This document shows, in pieces, positions 15,768 to 23,854 of a DNA stretch of 64,000 bases. Under the pieces are notes generated by a model. That model was not told the origin of the DNA. It saw only the letters and a program-made list of their open reading frames with translations, and did no database searches. Made by a program: the position numbers and the translations under genes. Numbering within the stretch: position 1 is the first letter of the stretch; every line of letters begins with the position of its first letter. Origin of the DNA: Oscillatoriales cyanobacterium (lineage in GTDB: Bacteria; Cyanobacteriota; Cyanobacteriia; Cyanobacteriales; Laspinemataceae); NCBI GenBank assembly GCA_011390955.1, contig JAABRM010000024.1, positions 1-64,000 of the forward strand, in the 5' to 3' direction.

Positions 15768-17066
15768 ATGTCCCCTTTAATTTTACTGGTTGATGATGAC
15801 CTCACAAACTTACTCTTACTCGAAGAGTTATTAGGGTCTGAAGGCTATCAAACAGATTCGGCAACATCAGGAATGGAAGCATTAGAAAAATCTGGGACTC
15901 GTGTCCCAGATTTGATTTTATTGGACGTGATGATGCCGGATATGGATGGGTTTGAGGCGTGTCGCCGTCTGCGAGAAAATCCTCAATTGCAAAGTGTCCC
16001 GATTATTTTTCTCACAGCCTTAGATGATGAAGCCTCTCAAATTCAGGGGTTAGAAAGTTTAGCCGATGCTTATTTCACCAAGCCGATTAGTTCAAATTTA
16101 TTGTTAGCCAAAATATCCAGTTTGTTGCAGTTACAAACCATCCGAGAAAAACAGCAAGCAGACAAAGTTAAACCTCAGTTTGATTTGGCTTGGTCGGTGA
16201 ATGAAGAATTAATCGAAAAGTTTCGTTTGTTTGTGCCGGAGCAATTTCTTTGTCGGATTGCGCCTCAAGGGGTAGATTCAATTAGGTTGGGGAATGCGTT
16301 AGAAGAAGAAATCACGGTTTTATTTTGTGATATTCGCGGCTTTACGGCCTTGGCTGAATCCCAGGAAGCTTTAGCAACTTATGAATGGTTGAATGCTTTT
16401 TTTTCTCAAATGAGTGAGGCGATCGCTGCTAATTATGGATTTATTGATAAATATCTCGGTGACGCAATCATGGCGGTATTCGATCGACCTGGTTATCATT
16501 CCTCCGACGGGATTAATGCCGCATTAGACATGGCTTATGCTTTACAAAATTTTAACCATAATCGGCAACAATTTAATTTAGAAAATCCCCTGAGAATTGG
16601 GATCGGAATTCACACTGGTAAGGCAGTAATTGGCACCATTGGGTCGAATTCGCGCATGGATTCAACGGTGATTGGCGATGCCGTGAATACCGCATCCCGG
16701 TTAGAAGAATTAACCAAATATTACCGCTGTGATATAATTGTTAGTGAAACCGTCATTAATCAGATTTTTCAGGATTTTCAAAATCTCTCTGGGGCGGAAA
16801 ATGTTTATGTGCGATCGCTCGATCGCCTGGTACTTCGTGGCAAGACCAACCCGATTAAAATTTATGAGCTTTTGGGCAATAGTCGCCTCATTTTAGACCC
16901 TATGAAACTGAAAACAAAAGCTTTATTTGAAGCCGCTATGCAATTTTGGTTGGCTGAAGATTTTCCGCAAAGTTTAGTCAGTTTTGAGCAAGTTTTACAA
17001 GAAAATCCCCAAGATGCGATCGCTGAATTTTATGTGCAGCGTTGCCGCGAACAGATTTATTTATAG
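15768..17066 (+). CDS. Response regulator with class III adenylate cyclase domain
   Basis: The protein has 432 residues. The N-terminal receiver (about 3-120) has Asp53 in LLDVMMPD and a Lys in FTKPIS. A class III cyclase domain (about 180-375) makes cAMP from ATP. Visible metal-binding and substrate residues are Asp188 (FCDIRGF), Lys228 and Asp232 (DKYLGDAIMAVF), and the VIGDAVNTASRLEE block with its Asn and Arg. A lysine paired with threonine at the purine-recognition positions is the arrangement in cyanobacterial CyaB-type adenylate cyclases, which favours ATP over GTP. The upstream hybrid kinase is the probable phosphodonor. A tail of about 60 residues resembles a TPR-like helical pair. 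Confidence 0.92.
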   Translation: MSPLILLVDDDLTNLLLLEELLGSEGYQTDSATSGMEALEKSGTRVPDLILLDVMMPDMDGFEACRRLRENPQLQSVPIIFLTALDDEASQIQGLESLADAYFTKPISSNLLLAKISSLLQLQTIREKQQADKVKPQFDLAWSVNEELIEKFRLFVPEQFLCRIAPQGVDSIRLGNALEEEITVLFCDIRGFTALAESQEALATYEWLNAFFSQMSEAIAANYGFIDKYLGDAIMAVFDRPGYHSSDGINAALDMAYALQNFNHNRQQFNLENPLRIGIGIHTGKAVIGTIGSNSRMDSTVIGDAVNTASRLEELTKYYRCDIIVSETVINQIFQDFQNLSGAENVYVRSLDRLVLRGKTNPIKIYELLGNSRLILDPMKLKTKALFEAAMQFWLAEDFPQSLVSFEQVLQENPQDAIAEFYVQRCREQIYL

Positions 17067-17488
17067 TTGTTTGTTGTTGGTTATTTGTTGTTTGTTGTTG
17101 GTTATTTGTTATTTGTTGTTTGTTGTTTGTTGTTGGGTAGGGATTCTTTGGTTGTTATTTGTTATTTGTTATTTGTGATGTAATCTTGACTTATTTATTC
17201 GTATAAATAACCAGAATACCGTATAAATACTGACAGTATTTATACGATAATTAACTCTATAAATTTAAAATTTGGACTTAAGTATATTGGGATTAATATT
17301 GGTAAATTTACGGACTATTTAAGCATAAGTAAACCCAGAAAAAATACGGATTATTTTAAAATTTAATCGGAAAAATATTGAGAATTGTTTCTAAATCGTT
17401 AATCGAATCTTAAAAAATGGTAATATATAAAATTAAAGAGCGGTTAAATTAAATTTAATTTGCATAACCAATAATTTAAGGAGAGAAA
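17067..17488. repeat. Heptamer array, palindrome and AT-rich gap
   Basis: TTGTTTG/TTGTTGG heptamers run from 17067 to about 17178, directly after the cyclase stop. A perfect 27-base palindrome follows at 17220-17246. The rest (to 17480) is AT-rich with no gene, ending in an AAGGAGAGAAAG purine run that resembles a ribosome-binding site. Confidence 0.65.
17220..17246. promoter_or_regulatory. Perfect palindrome, possible operator
   Basis: CGTATAAATACTG and its exact complement CAGTATTTATACG flank a single central A. A half-copy (CGTATAAATA) lies just upstream at about 17200. The placement between a signalling gene and the next transcription unit suggests a regulator site, but no regulator can be named. 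Confidence 0.45.
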
Positions 17489-17700
17489 GCTACCCTTGAT
17501 TTGCCGGTGACAGAACCGGGAATTGGGATGGCTGGCACCCCTGTGGCGTCGCTATTGCCACGGTTTCCGCCCCTCGATCGTGGCAACACTCGCAACCATA
17601 CCGCCGGTTTAGGGTTGGCAATTTGTCCAAAATTACTGGAAAATTCCCCGAACACAAGTGGCTTTCATTACCGGCTTAAGCCCGTAAACCCATCGGGTTT
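17489..17700 (+). pseudogene. Decayed histidine-kinase ATPase domain remnant
   Basis: Translated in the frame of 17501, the sequence reads LPVTEPGIGMAG, then LLPRFPPLDRGNTRNH, then TAGLGLAICPKLLEN. This follows the order of the HATPase G1 box (DTGIGI), F box (LFxRFxxxD) and G2 box (GTGLGLAIC-KLVE), with key residues altered (DT to EP, GT to AG) and the spacing between boxes kept. No kinase core precedes it. I read it as the remnant of a kinase that once stood before the REC-HPt gene. Confidence 0.5.
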
Positions 17701-17726
17701 ATGATATTAATCAAGGGATTCACCCC

Positions 17727-17731
17727 GGAGG
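17727..17731 (+). promoter_or_regulatory. Shine-Dalgarno that fixes the REC-HPt start
   Basis: GGAGG lies five bases before the ATG at 17737. The earlier in-frame ATG at 17701 has no such site and would add a tail that reads through the remnant region. Confidence 0.6.
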
Positions 17732-17736
17732 AAATT

Positions 17737-18978
17737 ATGTTAACCAATACCCTAGAAACTAAGAGCGATAGCTGCGATACTATAACCTATGTACCCCAAA
17801 ATAAAGCTAATAGAAATATCAAGATTTTATTAGTTGAAGATACTCCACTGAATCGAAAAGTGATCCTAAATCAACTGAAACAAATCGGCTATCAAGCCGA
17901 TTATGTGGAAAATGGGCAAGAAGCCCTCGATCGCTTGGCGGAGGAATCTTACGATCTGATATTTATGGATTGTCAGATGCCGGTTTTGGACGGATATGAA
18001 GCGACTCGGTTAATCCGGGAAAGAGAAGGAAAAAATGCTCATACTGTGATGGTGGCTGTTACGGCTTGTGCCATGAAAGGCGATCGCGAAAAATGTCTGG
18101 CTGCGGGCATGGATGACTACCTGACTAAACCAGTCAGAATGGCAGAAATTGCCCAAGTTTTGGCGAAATGGATGCCGGAAAAATCCCCTGAGAAAAAACC
18201 AGATTTAATCGATCGCCATCGTTTGGCAGAAATTAGCGGCGGCGATCGAGCTTTTGAAATCAAATTAATCGAAAGTTATCTCCAAGAAACTCAAGGGTAT
18301 TTGACACAGTTAAACGCAGGTTTGAGCAAGTTTGATTCCGGGTTAGTGACCCAACTAGCCGAGCGAGTCACCGGTGCTAGTGCCAATGTTGGCATTAACA
18401 AGATTGCCGAAATTGCCCGCAGTTTACAAGAAATTGCGAAATTGCATCACCTAAAACCGGCGAGGGATTTAATCGGGGAATTAAATAGTCTTTTACAGCA
18501 GTTGAACGGCTATTTAGCGGAGTTAAAGTTAATCAACGGTAAATCCGTAGAAGTTAGTGATAATTTAGCCACAAATGCGCTACCGCAACTAGAATTGTCC
18601 CTAGGCGATCGCTCTCCCAGGGAAACCGGGGATGACTTAACCATTGAAGAGATTATTGACCGCGATCGCCTGCAAAAAATCAGTTTCGGGGATAAAAAGT
18701 TCATCGAACAACTGCTGATTACTTTTATCAACAATACAGAAAGTTATCTAGAACAAGCCACCACAGCTTTTGCCAAAAACGATCTGGAAACCCTCGCCCG
18801 TCGTACACATCAAATCAAGGGCAGTTCAGCTACGGTCGGGGTGCGTTTTATGCCAGAAATTGCTGCCAGGGCACAAAAGTATGCTCAAGAAAATAAACCG
18901 CAAGAGATTCCGCAATTACTACAGAAATTAAACGAAATACTGGCACGGGTTAAACATTGGCAAAGTAATGAATTTTAA
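17737..18978 (+). CDS. Response regulator with two HPt domains, the first lacking its histidine
   Basis: The protein has 413 residues. A receiver (about 25-150) has its Asp in FMDCQMPVLDGYEA and the conserved Lys in LTKPVR. Two histidine phosphotransfer domains follow. The second (about 305-405) has the normal motif RRTHQIKGSSATVG. The first (about 165-265) aligns as AERVTGASANVG, so the phosphoacceptor His is replaced by Glu and the following Lys by Thr. The protein looks like a phosphorelay hub freed from a hybrid kinase; a kinase remnant lies just upstream. The first HPt may be structural or mimic a charged state. Confident on domains, not on partners. Confidence 0.9.
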   Translation: MLTNTLETKSDSCDTITYVPQNKANRNIKILLVEDTPLNRKVILNQLKQIGYQADYVENGQEALDRLAEESYDLIFMDCQMPVLDGYEATRLIREREGKNAHTVMVAVTACAMKGDREKCLAAGMDDYLTKPVRMAEIAQVLAKWMPEKSPEKKPDLIDRHRLAEISGGDRAFEIKLIESYLQETQGYLTQLNAGLSKFDSGLVTQLAERVTGASANVGINKIAEIARSLQEIAKLHHLKPARDLIGELNSLLQQLNGYLAELKLINGKSVEVSDNLATNALPQLELSLGDRSPRETGDDLTIEEIIDRDRLQKISFGDKKFIEQLLITFINNTESYLEQATTAFAKNDLETLARRTHQIKGSSATVGVRFMPEIAARAQKYAQENKPQEIPQLLQKLNEILARVKHWQSNEF

Positions 18979-18984
18979 AAGTTG

Positions 18985-19812
18985 TTAAGAATCGTAAGGA
19001 TTCTTCGGTTTGGGGATGGGTGTAATCGAATTGGCTTGAATAGTTAATTGTCGGCGATCGCCAAATTTATCGGTAATCATCACCCCCTGGACTTCTAACC
19101 AAGTATCCGGGGGATAAGCACTGCGATTTTCCGTCAGTTTCACTGGCAAACCCACAGGATAAACATCGGCGGCACAACAAGTAATAATAAATCTGGCCAA
19201 TAAAATATATTGTTCCGGCAATTCCGGGGCATGAATCACAAACCCTTGAACATTCACCGGCTGACCCGTATAAGCATCGGGTTCGGGATAAACCGTCAGT
19301 GTTCTAACCCAGCCAATCAGCGATCGCTCTTCCGGCTTATTATTCGCATTAAAAGCTTGGGGTCTGATTCTGGTAAGCGCCGCCAAATCCCCACCAACGC
19401 TCTGACCGGCCAAAGGCACAAAATCCGTCACCTGTCTTTGCAGGGCTTTATCACTAGCAAAAACCGTCGGTTGGAACATAAAACCCACCAATGCCGCCAC
19501 CATAAACACCGTACCACTCCAACCCAAGGCCGACGAACCGGGATGTTGCATCGGGTTTGCCTGATTCAAACCCCGAGTCTTCACCGGACGACCAATCGGT
19601 AAAAGTTGCCATGCTTTAAAACTGGCAATGGCGATTAACCCCAGACCCCCACACACCGTCAGGCCAAAATAATTGGGATGGATCAGCATACTTAACTCCC
19701 CAGTCACCCAAAGTTTAATCAGTAAAACTCCCCAAGCGAAAATCGCCCCTACATCTAGCCAAGGTTGGGCTTGTTTCCAGAGAGCAGAGTTTGATTGATT
19801 AAACATAGCCAT
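18985..19812 (-). CDS. TIGR03943/DUF1980-type membrane protein, partner of the permease
   Basis: The protein has 275 residues with three membrane segments in the first half (about 20-40, 45-67, 95-113). A soluble C-terminal domain follows, with QGFVIHAPELPEQYILLARFIITCCAADVYPVG, which is typical of TIGR03943/YcgQ-like proteins. These are usually encoded next to a COG0701 permease, as here: the permease gene ends 34 bases upstream on the same strand. The pair is presumed to form one transport complex whose substrate is unknown; the conserved Cys pair (TCCAAD) suggests metal or thiol chemistry, which is an inference. Confidence 0.82.
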   Translation of the reverse strand: MAMFNQSNSALWKQAQPWLDVGAIFAWGVLLIKLWVTGELSMLIHPNYFGLTVCGGLGLIAIASFKAWQLLPIGRPVKTRGLNQANPMQHPGSSALGWSGTVFMVAALVGFMFQPTVFASDKALQRQVTDFVPLAGQSVGGDLAALTRIRPQAFNANNKPEERSLIGWVRTLTVYPEPDAYTGQPVNVQGFVIHAPELPEQYILLARFIITCCAADVYPVGLPVKLTENRSAYPPDTWLEVQGVMITDKFGDRRQLTIQANSITPIPKPKNPYDS

Positions 19813-19846
19813 AATGAAATTTGTTTTCGGAGATGTTTTCGGAGAG

Positions 19847-20962
19847 TTAACTAATATTCAGGTTATAAGCCAAACAGACCACAAAGGTGAGTTGAGCGGC
19901 GATAATCATTAAATAAGCCACGGTTTTGGGCTTGAAAATCCACAACAGCAACCCGATCGCTTTGATATCAATCATCGGCCCAAAGACCAAAAAAGCCAGT
20001 AAGGAACCAGTGGTAAAAGTAGAAGCAAAAGATAGGGCAAAAAACGCATCCACCGTGGAACAAATCGACACCACTGTGGCCAAAATCAACATAGCAATAA
20101 TCGAACTGACGGGGCCTTGTCCCAAACCAATAATAATGTCACGAGGGACGAAAATCTGAACAATAGCAGCGATCGCGCTGCCCAGAATCAACACCCCGCC
20201 CAGTTCCCGAATTTCCAGCACCATATTATCCACCACCATCGGCAACTGCTGCACCCAACGGGGCCGACGAGACAATTTAGACCCGAAATTTTGGCCGCGA
20301 TCGCGCATCGGCGCAGCTTCGCGATCGCTGACAGCAGTCCAGCCACTCTGCAAAATATTCGTTTCTAACCGTTGAGGGCTGCCGGTTTCCCCCAGCAAAA
20401 AACTGCCAGACTGTAACAGAGGCGAAATCGGCTCGTCCTGAGATTCCTGAGATGCGCCACTGTCCGATTTAGATCCGAATAAATCCGCCGGACTCATCGA
20501 CTTTGGCATCGCCCGAATCACCGCAGGTTGGAGAAACGGTCGTAAATCTTGCTGCACGCTAAACAACCAGCCCAACAGAGTGGCAATACCCAAAGAAGCG
20601 CCCAACCGCAACACCACCATTTCCGGCAACTCCCGAAACGCAGTCCAAGTAGACCAAACCACAATCGGATTCACCGTCGGCGCCGCAAACAAAAACCCAA
20701 TCGCCACCGGGGGTGGGACGCCCTGAATTAATAACCGACGGGCTACGGGTACATTCCCACATTCACAAACCGGAAAGATACAGCCAATCAAGCTGCCCAC
20801 AAACGCACCGAGAATCGGGTTGCGCGGCAACTTCGCGATCAGCTTGCGCTCTTCCACAAACAACAAAAGCACACTGGAGAAGATTACCCCCAGCAGCAAG
20901 AAAGGAATTGCTTCTGCTAAAAGACTCATCCACAGAGTAAAGGCGTAGTTTAATTGATTCAT
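19847..20962 (-). CDS. Predicted permease (COG0701, DUF318)
   Basis: The 371-residue integral membrane protein has about eight hydrophobic segments in two bundles. They are separated by a polar loop of about 110 residues (roughly 160-265) that contains the recurring QSG/SGSFLLGETGSPQ stretch. Family marks are the CIFPVCECGNVPVARRLL motif with two close cysteines after the second helix, PTVNPIVVWST, and SICSTVDAFFALSF. I start at the ATG at 20962 (MNQLNYAFTLWMSLL), because the 45 codons upstream encode unrelated residues. It is the first gene of a two-gene operon with the TIGR03943 protein. Confidence 0.86.
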   Translation of the reverse strand: MNQLNYAFTLWMSLLAEAIPFLLLGVIFSSVLLLFVEERKLIAKLPRNPILGAFVGSLIGCIFPVCECGNVPVARRLLIQGVPPPVAIGFLFAAPTVNPIVVWSTWTAFRELPEMVVLRLGASLGIATLLGWLFSVQQDLRPFLQPAVIRAMPKSMSPADLFGSKSDSGASQESQDEPISPLLQSGSFLLGETGSPQRLETNILQSGWTAVSDREAAPMRDRGQNFGSKLSRRPRWVQQLPMVVDNMVLEIRELGGVLILGSAIAAIVQIFVPRDIIIGLGQGPVSSIIAMLILATVVSICSTVDAFFALSFASTFTTGSLLAFLVFGPMIDIKAIGLLLWIFKPKTVAYLMIIAAQLTFVVCLAYNLNIS

Positions 20963-21114
20963 CCGTTTGCCGTAATTTACCAGTCTCCCCCAACAGGGTT
21001 TGCTTAGATATTCTATCGCCTGTAATTGTTTTGTTAAATATATTCCTATGAATAACCCCCTGAGAATTGCTATCCTAGAGTCTGCTACATTCAGCACATT
21101 AGGATCTGAAAAGC

Positions 21115-23397
21115 ATGAGAATATTAGTCACGGGTGGGGCGGGGTTTATTGGTTCCCACTTGATCGACCGATTAATGGAGCAAGGACACGATGTTATCTG
21201 TCTGGATAACTTTTTTACCGGCAACAAGCGGAATATCCTCACGTGGATGGATCATCCTTACTTTGAACTGATTCGCCACGATGTCACCGAACCGATTCGC
21301 CTGGAAGTAGATCAGATTTATCATTTGGCTTGTCCCGCTTCCCCGGTTCACTATCAATACAATCCCGTCAAAACGATTAAAACCAACGTAATCGGGACGA
21401 TGAATATGCTGGGGTTAGCCAAGCGGGTTAAAGCGCGATTTCTCATAGCGTCTACCTCTGAGGTCTATGGCGACCCGGACGTGCATCCCCAGACCGAAGA
21501 GTATCGGGGCAATGTGAACTGTATTGGACCGAGGTCCTGCTACGACGAAGGGAAGCGAGTCGCCGAAACCCTGGCTTTTGACTATCATCATCAAAATAAT
21601 GTGGATATTCGGGTAGCGCGAATTTTCAACAGTTTAACCGGCGACCAGCCAGTGATCTATTATCAGGGCGATCGACTCTACTGTGAATCTTTTGCTGACT
21701 GCTACGATCGCATTCACCAAGACATATCCGATATCTCAGTTCCCTGCTTTGACAGCCAAGCCAACATGGTGTTAAAACCAATCTCGGCAATTTGGAAGCA
21801 TAAAGTCACCAAAACAGGGTATGAAATTACCACAACCTGGGGCAAGCGGGTAAAAATTACCGAGGATCACAGCTTGTTTACGCGGGATGAAAATGGTTTG
21901 CCCAAGCCGGTATTTGGTAAAGACCTCCAAGTCGGTGACGATGTTGCCGTTCCAACTCATCTTCCTTTTATCGATAAATCTCTAGAGCCGTTCTACATTA
22001 CCGATAAAATATCTGGCACTGGCGTATCGATATGCCCCGAAGATGTGGTCCCATATCTAGAGCAATACCGAAAGCCAATCTACAACTACTTGCAGCAAAA
22101 AGGAATTAGCTCTCGTCAGCACTTCAGCCACCTGAAAAAATACGAAGCAGGCAATCGCATCCCCTTGGAATTATGGCAGCATTTGGGACTGCCTATTACC
22201 CCCAAAGAATGTATCGCCACGGCAAGTTCTGCCAAACGGGTCAACAACTACATCGAAGATATTGAGGCTTTACTGTGGTTTTTGGGATTTTATCTGGCAG
22301 AGGGATGCCTCGTCTATCGCCAAACGGGAGATTACCAGCTATTGTTCAGCTCTAATTTGAAATATCTGGAGAAGCTGGTGGCAGTATGCCGCTCGTTGTT
22401 TGGATGCGAGTGTGAAATTCGGTGGGATGAAGCTTCCAATAAAGCTCCCTGCGTTCGTCTCCGATCCAAAATAATCGTTGATTTGGTGGTAAATAGTTTT
22501 GGCTTTGGCAAAAATCTCAGTACCGAAAAAGATATTCCTAACTGGATTTTACAGCTACCAAAACAGCAATTAGTACATTTCTTGCACGGATTTTGGCAGG
22601 GAGATGGCAACCATGATGCCAAAACCACCGGGTCGCGGTTAATTTTGAATAGCTCTAGTCCGGCCATTATCGAGAAACTGGTGTTGATTTTGGCTAAATT
22701 TGGTATTGTGGGTTCGGTCTCGGAATTCTATACCACTGCCAGCAAATCAAATCCCAAGCAATACAAGTCTTATCGGCTGACGGTGCAAGGATTGGATCGT
22801 TATGAGATTCTCAGTCTGGCTGATAGCAAACAAACCTTGCAAGCGAAAACCACCAATCACTTGGCTTGGGCAAAAGTGAAGGAAATCTCCGCATTTGAAA
22901 TTGATGATTTTGTCTACGATTTCTCGGTGCCGGAGGGCGAAAATTTCATTGGCGGCACCTATGGAGTTTGCTGTCACAACACTTATGGCCCTCGAATGTT
23001 GGAAAATGACGGACGGGTGGTGAGTAATTTCGTGGTGCAAGCTTTGCAGGGAATTCCTCTGACGGTGTATGGGGATGGTTCCCAAACCCGCAGTTTCTGC
23101 TATGTGTCGGATTTAGTCGAAGGGCTGATTCGGTTGATGAATGGGGATTATATTGGGCCGGTGAATCTGGGAAATCCGGGCGAATATACTATTTTAGAGT
23201 TGGCCGAGAAGATTCAACAGATGATTAATCCCGATGCCCAAATTGAGTTTAAGCCCCTGCCCCAAGACGATCCTCGTCAGCGCCAACCGGATATTACTAA
23301 GGCCAAGCATTACCTAGGCTGGCAGCCGACGGTGCCTTTGGATCGAGGGTTAGAGTTGATGATTCAGGATTTCCGCGATCGCCATTCCTCGACTTAA
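21115..23397 (+). CDS. UDP-glucuronate decarboxylase (UXS-type SDR) precursor containing an intein
   Basis: The 760-residue precursor should splice to a 310-residue enzyme that converts UDP-glucuronate to UDP-xylose. The N-extein has the NAD-binding [10 protein letters not shown] (residues 7-16), a DNFFTG loop, the STSEVYGDP strand and the catalytic Tyr143 and Lys147 of SCYDEGKR. The C-extein continues TYGPRM and carries [15 protein letters not shown] and the closing [13 protein letters not shown]. The extein junction falls inside the highly conserved RIFN/TYGPRM nucleotide-sugar motif after Asn172. Spliced length is normal for the family. UDP-glucose dehydrogenase, which supplies the substrate, is the next plus-strand gene. 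Unspliced protein cannot be active. Confidence 0.93.
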   Translation: MRILVTGGAGFIGSHLIDRLMEQGHDVICLDNFFTGNKRNILTWMDHPYFELIRHDVTEPIRLEVDQIYHLACPASPVHYQYNPVKTIKTNVIGTMNMLGLAKRVKARFLIASTSEVYGDPDVHPQTEEYRGNVNCIGPRSCYDEGKRVAETLAFDYHHQNNVDIRVARIFNSLTGDQPVIYYQGDRLYCESFADCYDRIHQDISDISVPCFDSQANMVLKPISAIWKHKVTKTGYEITTTWGKRVKITEDHSLFTRDENGLPKPVFGKDLQVGDDVAVPTHLPFIDKSLEPFYITDKISGTGVSICPEDVVPYLEQYRKPIYNYLQQKGISSRQHFSHLKKYEAGNRIPLELWQHLGLPITPKECIATASSAKRVNNYIEDIEALLWFLGFYLAEGCLVYRQTGDYQLLFSSNLKYLEKLVAVCRSLFGCECEIRWDEASNKAPCVRLRSKIIVDLVVNSFGFGKNLSTEKDIPNWILQLPKQQLVHFLHGFWQGDGNHDAKTTGSRLILNSSSPAIIEKLVLILAKFGIVGSVSEFYTTASKSNPKQYKSYRLTVQGLDRYEILSLADSKQTLQAKTTNHLAWAKVKEISAFEIDDFVYDFSVPEGENFIGGTYGVCCHNTYGPRMLENDGRVVSNFVVQALQGIPLTVYGDGSQTRSFCYVSDLVEGLIRLMNGDYIGPVNLGNPGEYTILELAEKIQQMINPDAQIEFKPLPQDDPRQRQPDITKAKHYLGWQPTVPLDRGLELMIQDFRDRHSST
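21631..22980 (+). mobile_element. Intein with LAGLIDADG homing endonuclease in the UXS gene
   Basis: The insert is 1350 bases (450 residues, precursor 173-622). Splicing block A begins [11 protein letters not shown] with Ser1. Block B has ITEDHSLF, with His at intein position 80. The C-terminal blocks read [15 protein letters not shown] and end GVCCHN, with Thr as the +1 residue. The centre holds two LAGLIDADG-type motifs, [12 protein letters not shown] (precursor about 386-397) and [13 protein letters not shown] (about 486-498), with their acidic residues kept. Both splicing and homing functions therefore look intact. The Cys-Cys pair next to the terminal His-Asn is unusual. Confidence 0.93.
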
Positions 23398-23854
23398 TTT
23401 CACTACTTTTTGCTTTTTACGGCATCCTGAGTCATATAATAGCCACCAGTAAAGATGGTTTCTGGCAAAAAGTCACAATCCCTTCGCGAAGCGTCCCGGA
23501 AGGAATCGCCGATCGGCGGGAACTGTCCGGGAAACACTCTCGAAAATCAATAATTCGAGATTTTATTGTCTGCTCCACATCAAGCCTTTATGGTTTAAAT
23601 TGGCTTGAGAATCACAGAAATACAGGTGCATCGTTTTTTTCACTTCATCAATCGTCAATCAGGCTTCTTTTCGCTTATAGCGGTTTTCTTTCTTACTAAA
23701 CCACGCTAGGGCGAAGCATTCCGGGATTTAATTTAATATTTTCAGTATCGAACTTCTGCCGGAATGCTTCGCCCCTACAGGTATTTGTGGTTTACTCGCG
23801 GAGAAAATTGCTGTAAGAACCGCTCACTGATAATAAATGAGGAGTTAAGCATAT
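23398..23854. repeat. Gap with inverted GGCGAAGCATTCCGG element
   Basis: There is no gene. A GATCGGCGGG-type hairpin lies near 23500-23522. GGCGAAGCATTCCGG (23710-23724) and its exact complement (23759-23773) bound a small AT-rich insert. GAGGAG upstream of 23855 serves as ribosome-binding site for the next gene. The promoter of the dehydrogenase gene must lie here but is not obvious. Confidence 0.55.

Noticed and set aside
21172-22667. Antisense frames inside the intein-containing gene
   Set aside because: They are shadows of a well-supported plus-strand gene with all UXS and intein motifs.
21631-22980. The insert in the UXS gene as a separate endonuclease gene or group I intron
   Set aside because: It is in frame with both exteins, without its own start, and has protein-splicing blocks at both ends, so an intein explains it fully.
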